A model generated the notes under the pieces. It had not been told where the DNA came from and made no database searches. It was given only the letters and a program-made list of their open reading frames with translations. Of a DNA stretch of 64,000 bases, positions 11,401 through 24,322 are shown in pieces (the first letter of the stretch is position 1; each line of letters begins with the position of its first letter). The stretch is taken from NCBI GenBank assembly GCA_963556695.1, contig CAUWAG010000008.1, positions 310,001 through 374,000 on the forward strand, read 5' to 3'. The DNA comes from Anthostomella pinea (Eukaryota; Ascomycota; Sordariomycetes; Xylariales; Xylariaceae). Made by a program: the position numbers and the translations under genes.

Positions 11401-14400
11401 TGCATAAAGCACTGATATCTTGGGCTGCTGATTCCGAGCGAGGTGCTGGGTGCTCGTCAACCACGGTCCATAGCTGGATCTGCTCGAGCACAAAGGCCAA
11501 ATCGGGTCGGTTGTGGGAAGCGTCACTGAGTTGGCCGCGGAAATCTGCGAGCAAGGTATTCAGATCTTCTACCATGCGATGCTGTTCGAGAGAGACCAAT
11601 CCGTTAGGAAGAACTGGCAGCATATTCCATTTGGCAGCCCTAGATTCCACCCTCTCTCGCCACAGATTCAGCAATTGTAGGGTTTCAGCATTGTCGACAT
11701 TCCCAAACTTGGCGTGTAGGCTGACAAGTTGCACGCCAATTTTGAGAATCTGGACCAACCAGAGAGAGGACTTGTGGTGATTGCCAAACACACTTTCGAC
11801 CTGGACCTCATTGTCGCTTCTCAACTCGCTGAGAGAATGCACATGTTTCTGGCCGATGGACAAAGCCTCGCTGTCTCTAAGCGCAGCTGAAAGCTCACGT
11901 CTCTGACCTAGGGAGACGTGCAGGATGCCCTCGAGAAACCCGATGCTTCTCGACACTTCCGCGCCAGTCAGGTCGTCTGAATGATCGTTTGCGGTACCTC
12001 GGACCCGAGGAGCGAGGTCAAGCATTTTGTGGAAGTAGTATTCGGTGCTTTCAAGGTTGGCAAGAGGATGTTCTGTGAATGCTGTTGTAGAGGCAAGGAC
12101 AGTGGAGAGGGCGTCCTGTCGACCTAGTACATCAGTGCTTAGGTTGTACTGAAGCCCCATTTGCCTTGCTCCCTTCAGAGCTTCTGCGAACAGCTTTCGC
12201 TTTCCTGACTTGAGATGCTTGACCAGATCCTTGTTTTCATCTGTAAGGAGGCCGGGTGTTTCTTTACGCAACTCAAGCGCCTGTGAGATCAGACTCGAAA
12301 GGAAATAGTCGATAGCCTCGCTGGCGTCAATGGCTGACACTGGTATGCGGCCGAGTCGGGTCATGATTTCGGCTGTTCTGCGTACGTTGGCCAGTCTCTT
12401 GTAGTCATCTGCCCACCTTGGAATGCTCTCGCGACACACCTCTATCACGCCCTGATCAACGTGGATGGTAGCTGCTTGATTCGAGGTCGCATTTGCCTCG
12501 TTGCATACTTCGTCAGGCAGGCCTTGCTCAATGACTGGCTTCATCGGCTGACCCAGTACATCCCGAAATTTGCGAATGATGCGGAACAGTTTCTGGTGAG
12601 ACTTTCGGGCACTTTCTCTCAAGGCGGCGATGTTTGTGTCTTTCCAACTTGCCAAAAGTAAAACGTCTTTCATCTGCTTGTCGATAGGAGCCCTGCCGGC
12701 ACGGATCAGGTTATTGGCAGCCTTCTCAAAACGAGAGTAGAAGTCGATGAAATTTCGCAGACCGTCTCGAATCACTGCCATCGGTGAGTAGTCCGTTGAC
12801 AGAAGCACAAGTTGCTTATGCAGCTGCTTCAGAAGGTTCAGTCGTCCAATGAATTGCCCAACCGGGGCTGAGGAGAAGTAGGTGTCGAGTTCCTTCAATA
12901 GACCAGCAGCATGAGCTTGAAGATCTTCCCCAGCATGAGCCAGAGTCATCGGCCCCGCGATGATGGCTTGGTAAGCGACAAACCACCAAGATTTGGCATC
13001 CTCATCGCACTTGTTGGCTTCCATATCAAACAGCTTGCCCCATGTTGAAAGCTCGAGTCGCCGCCAAGACACAAGCATATCGGTGAGGCGAGTGTGTAGT
13101 GCCAGGTCCGTATGCACTTTGCTTACCCAGCCGCCAAACTGCCACTCGTACACATAACCATGCAGTGACTCGACCTTTGAAATCATCTTGGCAAGCGGAT
13201 CCGAATGACTTAGTTCGAGTATGTCGTCGCAAGCCAATACGACATCGACCAATGGCTGCATGTGTCCGACTTCATCAACTTGCTGGAGTTGGCGGAAACG
13301 AGCGCGAATCTCGTTGACTAGACTGACTAGCTTGCGTGCTTCGGGGAGGTTCTGGTCTGTATAGAAGTTGTAGCCAATGGGCGTGGCGTTAGGACCGAAG
13401 TCTCGCAGCCTCTCTTCCAATACTAGCAGTGCTGCCGATAGCAATTTCGGATCGCTGACTGTATTCTCCGCGTCTTTAGCAGCTTCTCGAGCGACGAGTT
13501 TGACAAGAGCATCGATGCTTTCGGACGCATCTGGTGAAGCTAGAAAGACCTGTTGGTGCACTGTTGCCAGCTTGATAGCCAGCTCGCGGGCGTCATTGAC
13601 CTCGGATTTGGGTTCATCCACTTCGTCCTCCTCGTCATGGCTGTTCTCGTCAAACGTTGGAAATAGCTTATTAAACGCCTCCCGTTCGGCCGCTTCTTCC
13701 TCAGTGAAATCGCCCTTGTACCGGTACCAGCTCTTCTTTGTCTCTTCAGCTTTCCTGTCAGCTTCGAGCTTCTCACTCCATTGGCCATAAAGCTTATGTA
13801 CTGCTTCGAAAACAGGCTGTTTGATGTGTTCGAGCCCGCGAGGGCCCTCGACGCTGACAACAGTCGTAGCGTACGTAAGGTACTCTAAGCACTGAGCTGG
13901 CATTGATGGTGTAGTAGAGACGTCCACTTTCCCGCCTAGGAAAGGCACAAGATCCATTAAATGGGTGGACGGACTTTCCCTCGCTGCGACTTGTAACTTG
14001 GCATCCTCACCAAGAGACAGGCCTAGCTCCAAACAGTGGAGGATGTTCACAGTTGGAACGACGATGTCCTCGTAGTCTCGAAAGCTGTGACTCAGGCGGT
14101 GGCGAATTCTGGAAATATTCTCATGAATCACCTGGAGCTGCTGCGTCGATGCGTCTAATCCCAAGCAGTGCCGGACAAGAATCAAACTGAGGTCAGACCC
14201 AAGGATTATTTTCAACAGACCATTGAACTCCCCTTGGATCTCAGGGAGTCGAGTCGTAGTAGGTCGGTATGCGGCCTGCACAACAGTTGGTGGGCATCCA
14301 AGAGCTGTTATGTCTTCTTCCAGGAGTTCGCAGCGGATGTTTTTGGACTGGCCGGTTTGGAACTCTTCAAATTGCTGCAGGGCTTGGAGCTTCCCCTGTA

Positions 14401-17400
14401 GATCTTTCAGAAGCTCCTCGTACCTTTGCAGCTCAACCTGAGGACGTAATTGCGGGTCAAACGCCTTGTTGGGGACGAAGAGCTTCACTAAAGCAATGGA
14501 GAACTGAACCCAGGCATTTGCCAAGTATACACGCCGTGTGGTATCGTTCATTTTGAACGCGACCAAAGAAACGAAAGCTGGGACAAGATGTGTCGCAACT
14601 ATTCCAGAAATACTGGCATCTTGGAGAGCCCCCATTTCGGGTAGGAGCTGGTTAATGTCATATGACAGGCCTTGCTCGCTGAAACTGACATGTGACATAG
14701 TCGCACCTGCAAATGCCCTGCGAGCTGACGTGAATGCAGCAGCTAAAGACGGGTCACAAGTAGCCACTACGGTCATGACGAGATTCCATAGCACTTCGTT
14801 GAGCTTCTCCAGTCGGTCGTTGGCGATCGCTTCTGTGTGTACTCCAACCTGTCTCGCTAGAATTGGTAACTCAGTTTCGAGTGACGCAAGAGAGCTGAGA
14901 TTGGCTGAGTTGATGTTGCCTAATTTCGACAAGATCTTGACAGAGACACTTTTGTCCCATTGTCGTGGCTGTCTTCCGTCACCGAAGAAAGTCTCCATCA
15001 ACTGTAAAGGTCGAGAGGTGGCAGTTGCGCTATCGATGCGCATTTGAGTAGTCAGGGGCAGGTCTGAAAGGAAGACCATTTCTTCAGATGCTTGTGGGAG
15101 GTTGACTTGACGATACATGCAATCGAGCATTGATATCTGTCTGATGGCCTCAAATTCGGCGGCCAGGAAGGGGGGAGTAGGAAGGCCATCAGCGAACAGA
15201 TGGCTGTAGAGTCGGTCGATCTCGGTCTTAAGTGCCTCCAGGAGGCCTTCAACATCACCCTCGCCTAGTCGCGCGAGCCGGTACGCCTGGACAAAGGAGT
15301 CCATAACCTTAGCGAGTTCTGCGGGCGCAGCTGTCGATTTCCATTTCACTTGGTCGAACTGCGAAGCTAGGTGTTCCATCTGGCTGACCTGGAGAAGGAG
15401 ACGTCCATCCGGGATTGGAATTGGCCTTAAGATTTTCCAGAGTTTCTCCATGCTCAAACCCGTAGACAGCTTGAAGCCGGAAACAAAACACTCGTCCAAC
15501 CCGCCAAGAACATGGGAGAGTAGCTCACGCGCAGCTTGATCCTCAATACGATGCAGACGTTTAGTCAGTAACTTCGTTACGTGACTTAGGTGAGCTTGGA
15601 AATTCGCCTCCCCGAATGGGGAGCTGGTAAGGTACTGGAATGTCCTCCACCAGCAGTGCATTAAATCCTGAAGGAGGTATTTGTGTTCCTGTCCCGGTCA
15701 GCTGCTAATAATCATTGTAGATGAATTTACTGCTCACCTTCCACATGCATGGGTCCAGGAGTTGTGCCCTCACGTAGGCATCAATGGCTTGGAGAACACC
15801 AATAAGAAACTTGGCGCCGCCGACGGTAGAGTCTTTGGAGACAGCAGCAACGCTATCAGCGACACATGAGCGCTGCAGGCGGTTCAATCCCGAGACCTGA
15901 ATAGCACGTGCTCGGTCTTTCTGCGACTCAAGAGCTTTCCACGCCTTTATGATATCGAAGTACAACTCATAGCAGGTCGCCAACCAGAATGGGAGCTGAG
16001 AGGAGTACCCCTGAAGTAAGGGGATCATCGGAGAGTTTTGCAAAGGGTGGAGGGACTGTAGGCGGGTTAGATACTATCAGCAGTTAAAGTACGAGAGTGA
16101 CTGACCTGCAAATCATTGAAACCAGATGCGTCGGCCTCTGGCAAGGAGATTCTCAGTTCACGAATTGCGCGCAGAAGATCGGCCGTTAGCGGTGATGCGA
16201 TAAACGAAACAAGTGTCTCCGTTGTTTGACGGTGAATGGTAGACTTCGTCTGCCGAGTGACCGATAGCGGGCAACCCTCCATGCTAGGGCCGTTCAAACT
16301 CGTATACTTCTCAAGAACAGTCAAATCACTGAGAGATAGACTATCCGCAGCCAAATGACTCGTGTGCGTGTCGCGAGCAGCCTCCAGCATTGTCGCGGCT
16401 CTCAAAGAGTTATATCTTTGCAAGCTTGGTTCGATCTCCGCAATCCTGCTGCGCCAGCGTATCGGAGTGGCAAGTTGCGGCTCAACGTAGATTTCAACTG
16501 CACGATTCCTCATAGCTCTAGAAAGCTCCCCATAGCGAGGATCCACGGTCAGGAATACGCGAAAGTCAGGATGAGGCTTGACGATTCGTGGCTCGCCATC
16601 TGGGCCGCAATGTTCGTTGATGATCAAGTAACCGTCTGGCTCTAGCAGTGAGTTTAAGCGATCAAGGACGGAAGCACTGCAAAGGTTTGCATTGTCGAGT
16701 ACCAGCCACTGGCCCTTTTGGAGAGCTTGGACAATGATGCCATCTAACCACTCAAACTTGGGGTTTGTGATACCAGTAGGACGTCGAAGGAGGTCGCGCA
16801 CTCTCACAAGCGCAAGTGCTAGGTCCGAATCGGCCGGGATGTCGCTCTGTAGGGAATCGATGAGACTGTCGATATGATGACGATTGCCTTTCTGCTCGCT
16901 AATATTGTCAAGCGCGTTCAGCAAGTCAGTCGCCGCACTTGGGACTGCTTGTGGGAGTGCGCCTAACACGGAAAGTCGTAAAGATGCTAGCAGTCCCCTG
17001 ATGGCGACGTTCACCTCCCGATGGGGATCAGATTGCTCGAAGCCTCCGACAAGATCCATTGTGTCAATGTCAGCGTTCATTGGGAACGTGACCAGAGACT
17101 TGCCTGCCAGTGCAGTAATATGTTGAAGCAGCATTGACTTGCCGCTGCCTGATGGGCCTACCAGGATGCAAGGGAGGTTCTGCTTGACACATATCAGGAG
17201 AGACTCGATCTCACGGAGTCTCGGAACCACGTCCATCCCCGGAGGACGTGACGGCTGCACTAGCTGATTCCGCTGCATCAGGGCGAGGCCAATCTGAAAT
17301 GATGACGAGCTTATGTTGTGGTATAGCTGATGATCCTTTGGTGGTGACTGGAAGACATCGGCAAACAACCGATCAACCTCGAGTCTGTCTTTCGGGGCTC

Positions 17401-20400
17401 GGAAACGCTGTCGAATGGCAATATGCAAGAAGTCGTCGACGGTACCAGTAGCAAGAAGAGGATCCGAAGACGTGAGCAAATGCAGCCAACGGAGCGTATC
17501 ACGAAGGTTGAATTCCCATGGACTGCCCTGAGACCCAAACGCTTTTTCGACGAGGATGCGTGTTTCAAGATTGGCAATGAAGTTGATCAGTCGCCGAATC
17601 GTCTCAGGGGGGACGGTTGGGAAGTTGTGACCTGCAATCAGCATCAAATCCTCCTCGCTAAAAACATCGGCATATACAACAATGAACCGGTTGACGAAGG
17701 AGCTTGGTAAGCCTTTCCTCCCTCCTCCTTGGTGATGTGGGTTCTGTGCAGCAAAAAGGCGGAAGTCGGGGTGCCTCTTGAAGACTTGATCGAGCTCAGA
17801 GATATAGACCTCTCCTCGATGATCAAGACAGGCATTGAGACCTTCGAGGACTGACTGGGAAGCAAGATTCATCTCATCCAGAAGCACCCATTCTCCGTTC
17901 TGCATGGCCCGGAGAAACGGTGCGTCCCTCCATGCGAAGTGACCAGCTTCAGCACCTTCGACCGGGACATCCGTGCCGAAGAGATCCATGAGGTCAGTCT
18001 GGTCAGAAAGGTTGATCCTCGTCAACGGTCGTCCACACGCACGGGCCAATGCGGCAACCAAGGTGGTCTTGCCGACACCGGGGCTGCCTTCCAACAGGAT
18101 AGGCTTCTGCACTTGAAGAGCTCGGATGATCCTCATGGCGTTGAGTTTGGTAGTCGGTGCATGCAGAGCAAACCCGGTCTCGAAGTTGTCATTGACAGCA
18201 CGTTCGATACTGAACTCTCCGATCCTGAGTTCATCGGCCTTGACAAGGAGCTGCAACGGCGCTCGATATATGGCGGTGGCATCTTGGCTCAGAAGCTCAC
18301 TTAGCTTGTCGAGACAATCCTGTCGCTGTCTGTCCATGCTTTTGGGATCGATTGCAATCAGAGCAGAAGGGTTGGCACCGAGCGTATCTATGAAAACGGT
18401 CGAAGCACCTTGGATCACAGAGAATGTCTCATTCCGGACTTTGCTCTCATTGATGAACTTGACCCAAACCAAGATGTCTCTGATTGAGAAGGCGGTTGAG
18501 GCTGTCGACCGGAACTTCTGGCCAAACCAATAGGAGAAATCAACAATGACACTGGAAAAGTGCTGGAACTCCTTTTTCAGCTTCGACACAACGATCTGAA
18601 GTACGTCTTCATTCTCTGCTAGGGGTGGCACCCATATCTCGGTGAACCGATTCCTCAATGCAGGTGAAAGTTCTTTCTTTCCAAAGTCGCCGCCAGGGTT
18701 CATGGTTGCCAGGAATTGGAAGCTATCATCAGCCTTGACAAAAGAGTTGTCGATGCCCTTCTCCGCAAGAAGAAGCGAGCGTTGTGGCTCAAGCACTGAA
18801 TTGAGTCTTTCCAATACGGAATCATCTGCAAGAGATATCTCGTCAAGCAGGAAGAACTGGCCATTCCGCATGGCCTGGACTAGGCTACCGTCTGCCCATT
18901 CGAAGAGTGCTTTACTTTTGACCTCATTGTCAGCTATCCGTTGCTGGATGTCTGCCGGGATTCTGGACAGCAACGAGGCATCAAGCGAATGATACAATTC
19001 AAGAAGTTCGTCCACGTCGCCATTGGTATCATGCTCAGGGGACTGTAGCACTTGTCTTATATCTTGCATCAGGACGTCCGTGATCGCCCCGCGATTTCTG
19101 ATAGGCCTTTGAGATCCGATCAGATCTCCCGTTTCCGTGTTCTGGTGTGCGTTCACAATATGTAGCTCCTTGCCAAGTGACTCAGCTAGCAGCTGGCAGA
19201 CAGTCGTCTTACCGCAACCAGTCTCTCCGACTAGAAGGACGGGCTCGTTGTGGCGGAGCGCACTTGCGACTAGGACATATAGGCGGCGCATCGCATGCGT
19301 CCAAACGACCCCGTGGTTATTATCCGGCGTCCGAACACGAAGGAAAGGTGCTTTCCGCAGATCGTAGAGCAGTTCCTGGTTGACTTTGACCTTGAACACA
19401 GTCTCTATGACTTTCTTGACGGCCATGCGCTCCTCCTCATTGCGTACTCGCTCAGCAAGCAGCATGAAGCCGTTGGCCGCAATCTCTTCTCGAGTTTCAG
19501 CTCCTCTCAAAGCCCACCTGAAGAGGTCTCTCAAGGTCGCAAAACTGTCCTTGTTCTCAAATAGGCGACTCGTCTGCCGCAGTCTCGATAGCTCTTTGTA
19601 TACGTTGACGATTCTTTTGCAGTCAGATGGCGCAGTATACAAGCTGCGCTTCTGTAGAATCGTTTCCAGCTCGTCTTCGGGGATGTCATCAAAGTGAAGT
19701 TCTAGAAATCGATTGCGGAAGGCGCGTGAGAGTACTTTCCTGCCACCGTACAGTCCAGGTGGATTCTGAGTCGCAAATAGCATGAAATTGTCATGCGGAC
19801 GGACAACTTCTTGCGTTTCGGGAATGAGCAGCTCTCGGTTGTCGTCGAGGAGACGATTGAGCGCCTCTAGTACGTCGGTCGGTGCAAGGTTCAGTTCGTC
19901 AAGCACGATCCAGTGTCCCTGTCGCAGGGCTTGCACCAGCAAGCCTTCTTGGAACCGCAACTTGCCATTAGCATCAGAAACATAAGTTCCCAGGTACTCT
20001 TGGAGGTCTGTGTGTTCGTGATTGTTGATTCGAACAAACTTGTTTCCGCTGTAGTTCGCGAGATATTCGATCATGCTTGTTTTACCTGCGGACGTAGGAC
20101 CCTGTACAAGAATCGGAAACCGCCGGGTAGAAGTTGCGCGTACGAGATTGAGCAGGTTGCGCTCTATATATGGCGTGATGATGTAGTCGGTACGCTCCAG
20201 GGGAGTCTCAATCCCTTGCAATAGCCAGTAGTGGCGGTCTCTGTTCTTGTTCACAAACTTGACGTATTGTCTGCCATCTTCGGGATGCCTTGGTGGTTGA
20301 GAAAGCAAGGACTTTACGTTGCCATGTCTGTCAAGTAGGTGATGGTGGATCAGAGGCACAAGCGTTTCTTCCGATGCTCTGTCCAGCAATGTCAAAAACC

Positions 20401-23368
20401 CCATGGAGAAGCCTTCAAATAATGCTCGCCTGAGGCCGTAGAACGGAGAAACATCGTTGACGTAAGTCAAGACACGAGTGAGAGTCCGAAGACTGAAGTG
20501 AGGTACTTCATTGGCCCCATCGACGAGACGCTTTTCCTCTGCGCGCGATTTCGTGTTCAAATAGAGCCTCGCTATGTCATCGGCAGCCTGGTCGTCCTTT
20601 GTGCTTTTCCCACTCAGGTATGCCTTGATAATGGTAAGGAGATCCTTGAGATCCTTATCCGGGCTGCTGACATACAACTCCGTAAAGCGCGATCTCAGTC
20701 CAAGTGGCAGATCTCGCTTACCGATATCTGTGGCTGGGTTCATCGCACCAAATATTCGGAAGTCAGGGTGTGCCTTCACCCGTTCGATCTCTCCTGTCTC
20801 AGACAGCAGGATAGATGGCTCATCGTTAGGACCAGAAGCCAGCAAATCAGCAATACTCTCCAGAGTATCGGGCGAAGCAAGGTTGATTTCATCTAGTAGG
20901 ACCCAATCACCATTCCGCGCGGCTTTGACAATATTGCCCTCAACGAAGGCAAATGCGAAACTGCCAGAGCCCCCTGAGATCTGCACGTCAAATTTTTCAA
21001 GGCTCTTGGCAAATGTCTCCCAACGCGGTCTCAGGTCAAGCAGTGACTGTAATCTGGACTCCGTTTTGCGCCTTTTGACAGCTGGGCGGTCATCTGCAGC
21101 ACCATCGCGGGCCTCCGATTTGGCTTGAAGTTCGCAAACTATCTTATCGAACATTTTCGGTGCTTCCCGCCACAGCTTCGAGACTCTCGTCCATTGGCCT
21201 TTCGCGGTGCATTTGCCGATCTGTTCCAGGTATCTCTGGTTCTTGGCTGTGGATATACCAGTGGAAGCGAACAGATCTTCAAATTCCTCCTTCAAGGGCA
21301 CAGCAAGACTGCGTGAATTGACAGGTTTGAATCCACCGAGTAGATCGCTGACTTCGCTCTGCTGTGATAGATTCACAGCGACAAGCTTGTGACCAAGAGT
21401 TTCGGCTAATTGCTGAACAACTGTCGTCTTGCCTATACCCGTCTCGCCCACGAGGAGCACGGGCTCGCATAGCTTGACAGCTACAGCGATCTGCTCGAGT
21501 AGTCTTCTCGCGTGGCCGGTGCTTGCGAATGGTTTCTTCGACTTCGTCACTCTACTCGCATACCGCCGTCTAGTCAGCATGACCCTCCCGATCTTGAGGT
21601 TACTCGGGCTCTCCTCCATGTGTGGTACATGGATTTTGAGGTCATGCTCCACGATCTGCCTGGGTAGGTGCATTTCCTCAGCGATGCAGCTGACCACGGC
21701 GTCTTTGGTAGCCTGGCTCGCGAAACTGCCACAAAAGCAGTCAACGGCCTCCATGAACATCCAATTCCGTGCAGTGTCGCTGATCGGTTCATCACCTGCC
21801 GTGCAACCAGCTGCAAGCAGCAGCTCCTTGAGGCGACGGCACCATTTCAAAAGATCTCTAGGAGTGATCGGGCGTTCCACAGTGCTCCGTCCAGAAGATG
21901 AGATGGTTGATACATTACATAGCCGCTTGTAAACAGACATGATCATTGGGGTATATTTGTGCACGAGAGGGTAAGTTCCCAGAATGATTTGTTCCAGCTC
22001 GGAGTAAATCGGGATCATCGTGCTTGATAGGTGCCAGAATCGTTGGCCTAGTAGGTTGGGTACACTCTCCTGACCGTGCATTCCTCGTGTGGTCCGCACT
22101 GTCGCAAAGAGTCGAAATGTGCTTGGTGCTTCAACAGTCTCTCCTCTACTAGGTATAAGGAGCTTGCCATATTCCACCAGGGGAAGTAAAGTGCTCATGA
22201 CCTCGTTCGGAGCTCTGTCCAAGTCCTCGATCAATACCCATCTGCCTTCTCTGACAGCGGTAGTAAGGACGCCAGGTCGCCAAGAGAAGGAGCCAGGCTT
22301 CGAGTCCGTGGAGTATAAGCCAATGAGCATCTTCGCGTCTGTCTGTTCGTTGAGATGTAGTGTCACCATGCTTGACTCCATGCCTAGCTCGCGGGCAAGC
22401 TCATGCACGGACGAGGTCTTTCCAGATCCAGGTAGTCCATGCAAGAGTATAGGCCCCGGCTGCTGTAGGTTCGTAGCAAGACTTCCCAAGTTAGCCAAGG
22501 TGGTGGGAGTTTGAACTAAACCTGAAGGCGTTGCCGGTCCACCATTCGGTCGGGGGAGAATTGTTCCGCCATATCGAATCACCAGTGGTGTCGGTTTCTG
22601 TAAAGGGAACGCGTCAACCGATGATGCGGTTACAGATGACGTCTTCAGTGCCTCGCGGATCTCGTCGATTTCCTCAGCGCGCTGGTGCTCCAATAAGGAG
22701 AGAAATGTGTAATCCAATTCCAGGCCATCAAAGTCAGCATGTAGTGAAGCGTCCTTCCCAACATGCTCATTCAATAGAGCTTCAAACTTGAAGTCTGAAG
22801 CATCGAGCTGGCAGCAGAAGACCTTGATAGCAAGGTATCTTATTGGCGCTTGGTGGTGTTTGAAGAGTGCTTGAACCTGAGATGGACGAGCGAGTTGTCT
22901 GTACGTCTTCTTGTCAAGATTTATGAGGCGCCATAAAGCGAGGAGAATGCGCAAAAGGTCGATCTCTGAACACTGGGTCGTTTGTTGTGAGTCTAGGGAG
23001 TTGATGGCGAGAGGTTGTGATTTGGGTATGTGCGCATGTGAGGTCTCTCTTATATACAGGTCTAAGAAGACTGAGAGGTGAGGTGCAAATGGGAGGATTC
23101 TCGCAAAAGCAGCGATAATTTGGTCCTCTTGGCCTCCATTCCGGGGCCGAAGTAGCCATCTTGCGCAGATGTCCGCGAAAACGGACTCGAAGTGGACGAA
23201 TATCTGACCCGTGATCCGCGGTATCAGTGCCGCAGCAGCAACGGCGTCGAGAAAGTTGGCGGTGGTTTGACTGCGAATCAACTGCTTTAAATCCGGCGGC
23301 AGTTGACTCAACAAAGTCTCGTTTTCGAGGAGCTGCTTCCGCTGCGCGCTCACATCGATTGTCGCCAT
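8444..23368 (-). CDS. REA1: Midasin, pre-60S ribosome remodelling AAA+ ATPase
   Basis: Giant dynein-like AAA+ machine that strips assembly factors (Rsa4, Ytm1 in yeast) from nucleolar and nuclear pre-60S particles. Exons on the minus strand are 23368-16106, 16055-15738 and 15667-8444; introns 16056-16105 (50 nt) and 15668-15737 (70 nt) are both phase 0. The product is 4934 aa, close to yeast Rea1. Six Walker A motifs are visible: GLPGSGKT (about residue 311), GETGIGKT (640), GPTSAGKT (1090), GETGCGKT (1380), GSPGVGKT (1760) and GPSGSGKS (2070). A long linker follows, then a very acidic D/E-rich region (about 4090-4550) and a C-terminal VWA/MIDAS domain whose DDSKS fits DxSxS (about 4727). I chose ATG at 23368 (MATIDVSAQRK) because frame upstream of it has no other ATG. 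It is divergent from the bL12m gene. Confidence 0.97.
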
Positions 23369-23706
23369 GTTTGCCGAGAAAACACAGAATTTGTGCTCGA
23401 AAGGTGAAATGTTCACTGGTTCGCCCTGCCAAATGCAGTATCGCGGTACTGATCTCCCATAACTTTTTCTGCCGCCCTGGAAAATTTAGGCGGTGAGTAC
23501 AGAGGCACCGAAGAGCGGGCGTGCCACACAGCGGTGGCAGGTGCCAGGTGCGAACCAGCAGGGGCCTGCAGGGGGTCCACTCAGCTTCCATCCGCTGTGG
23601 CTGCAGGGGCAACCCGAGCTTCATCTAATCGTCGTAGAAAATCTTGAAGAGCATCGCGACTGTCCAACAATCGAACACCATACAACGGTCAATCCCCCTC
23701 TCCAAC
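23369..23706. promoter_or_regulatory. Bidirectional promoter region, midasin / bL12m
   Basis: 338 bp separate the start codons of midasin (-) and mitochondrial bL12m (+), so both 5' UTRs and promoters are packed here. One gene serves cytosolic ribosome assembly and the other the mitochondrial ribosome; co-regulation is plausible but only inferred. No binding site was identified. Confidence 0.55.
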
Positions 23707-24322
23707 ATGTCCGTCCCGTGTAGATACGCAGCACGCAGCTGCGCGCGCACACTGCGCTCCAGCAGTTCACTCCGCGCCTCCTCTTCGTTCCTACAGAGCA
23801 CCACATCCTCGACACAGAGACGGCACAACTCGACCGAGGCAGCTGCTACGAGCCCCAAGATCGCCGGAATCGTCGATCAAATCAGTCAATTGACTCTTCT
23901 CGAAACCGCCGACCTTGTATCCAGCTTAAAGGTTGGCCAACGCCGTGTGCTTGGTGTCCTGGCAGCCCGAATGCTGTGCTAACGTATTGCGTCTCCAGTC
24001 CCGACTCAACATCCCCGACATGCCCATCGGAGGCTTCGCAGCAGCCGCACCCGCCGCCCCAGCCGTTGCGGAGGAGGCCGACGAGCCCGCGCCAGCCGCC
24101 CAGGAGAAGACGCTGTTCAGCGTGAAGCTGACGGCATTCGACGCGGGAGCGAAGGCGAAGGTCATCAAGGAGGTGAAGAACCTGTTGGGCCTGAGCTTGG
24201 TAGACAGCAAGAAGTTCGTCGAGAGCGCGCCCAAGATGATGAAGGAAGCCGTGCCCAAGGACGAGGCCGAGAAGATCATCGCCACCATGAAGGAGCTCGG
24301 CGCCACTGTCGTTATGGACTAA
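23707..24322 (+). CDS. MNP1: Mitochondrial large-subunit ribosomal protein bL12m
   Basis: Stalk protein of the mitochondrial ribosome that recruits translation GTPases. Exons are 23707-23931 and 23999-24322, with intron 23932-23998 (GTTGGC...TCCAG, phase 0), giving 182 aa. The N-terminus is a basic, S/R-rich presequence. The dimerising helix block (VDQISQLTLLETADLVSSLK) runs up to the intron. An Ala/Pro/Glu-rich hinge follows, then the globular C-terminal domain with the L7/L12 signature (FDAGAKAKVIKEVKNLLGL, DSKKFVESAPKMMKE, DEAEKIIATMKELGATV). It ends in TAA at 24320-24322. Confidence 0.95.

Noticed and set aside
15705..16043. Separate small gene between the two midasin halves
   Set aside because: It is the middle exon of midasin; both bordering introns are phase 0 and rejoin the protein.
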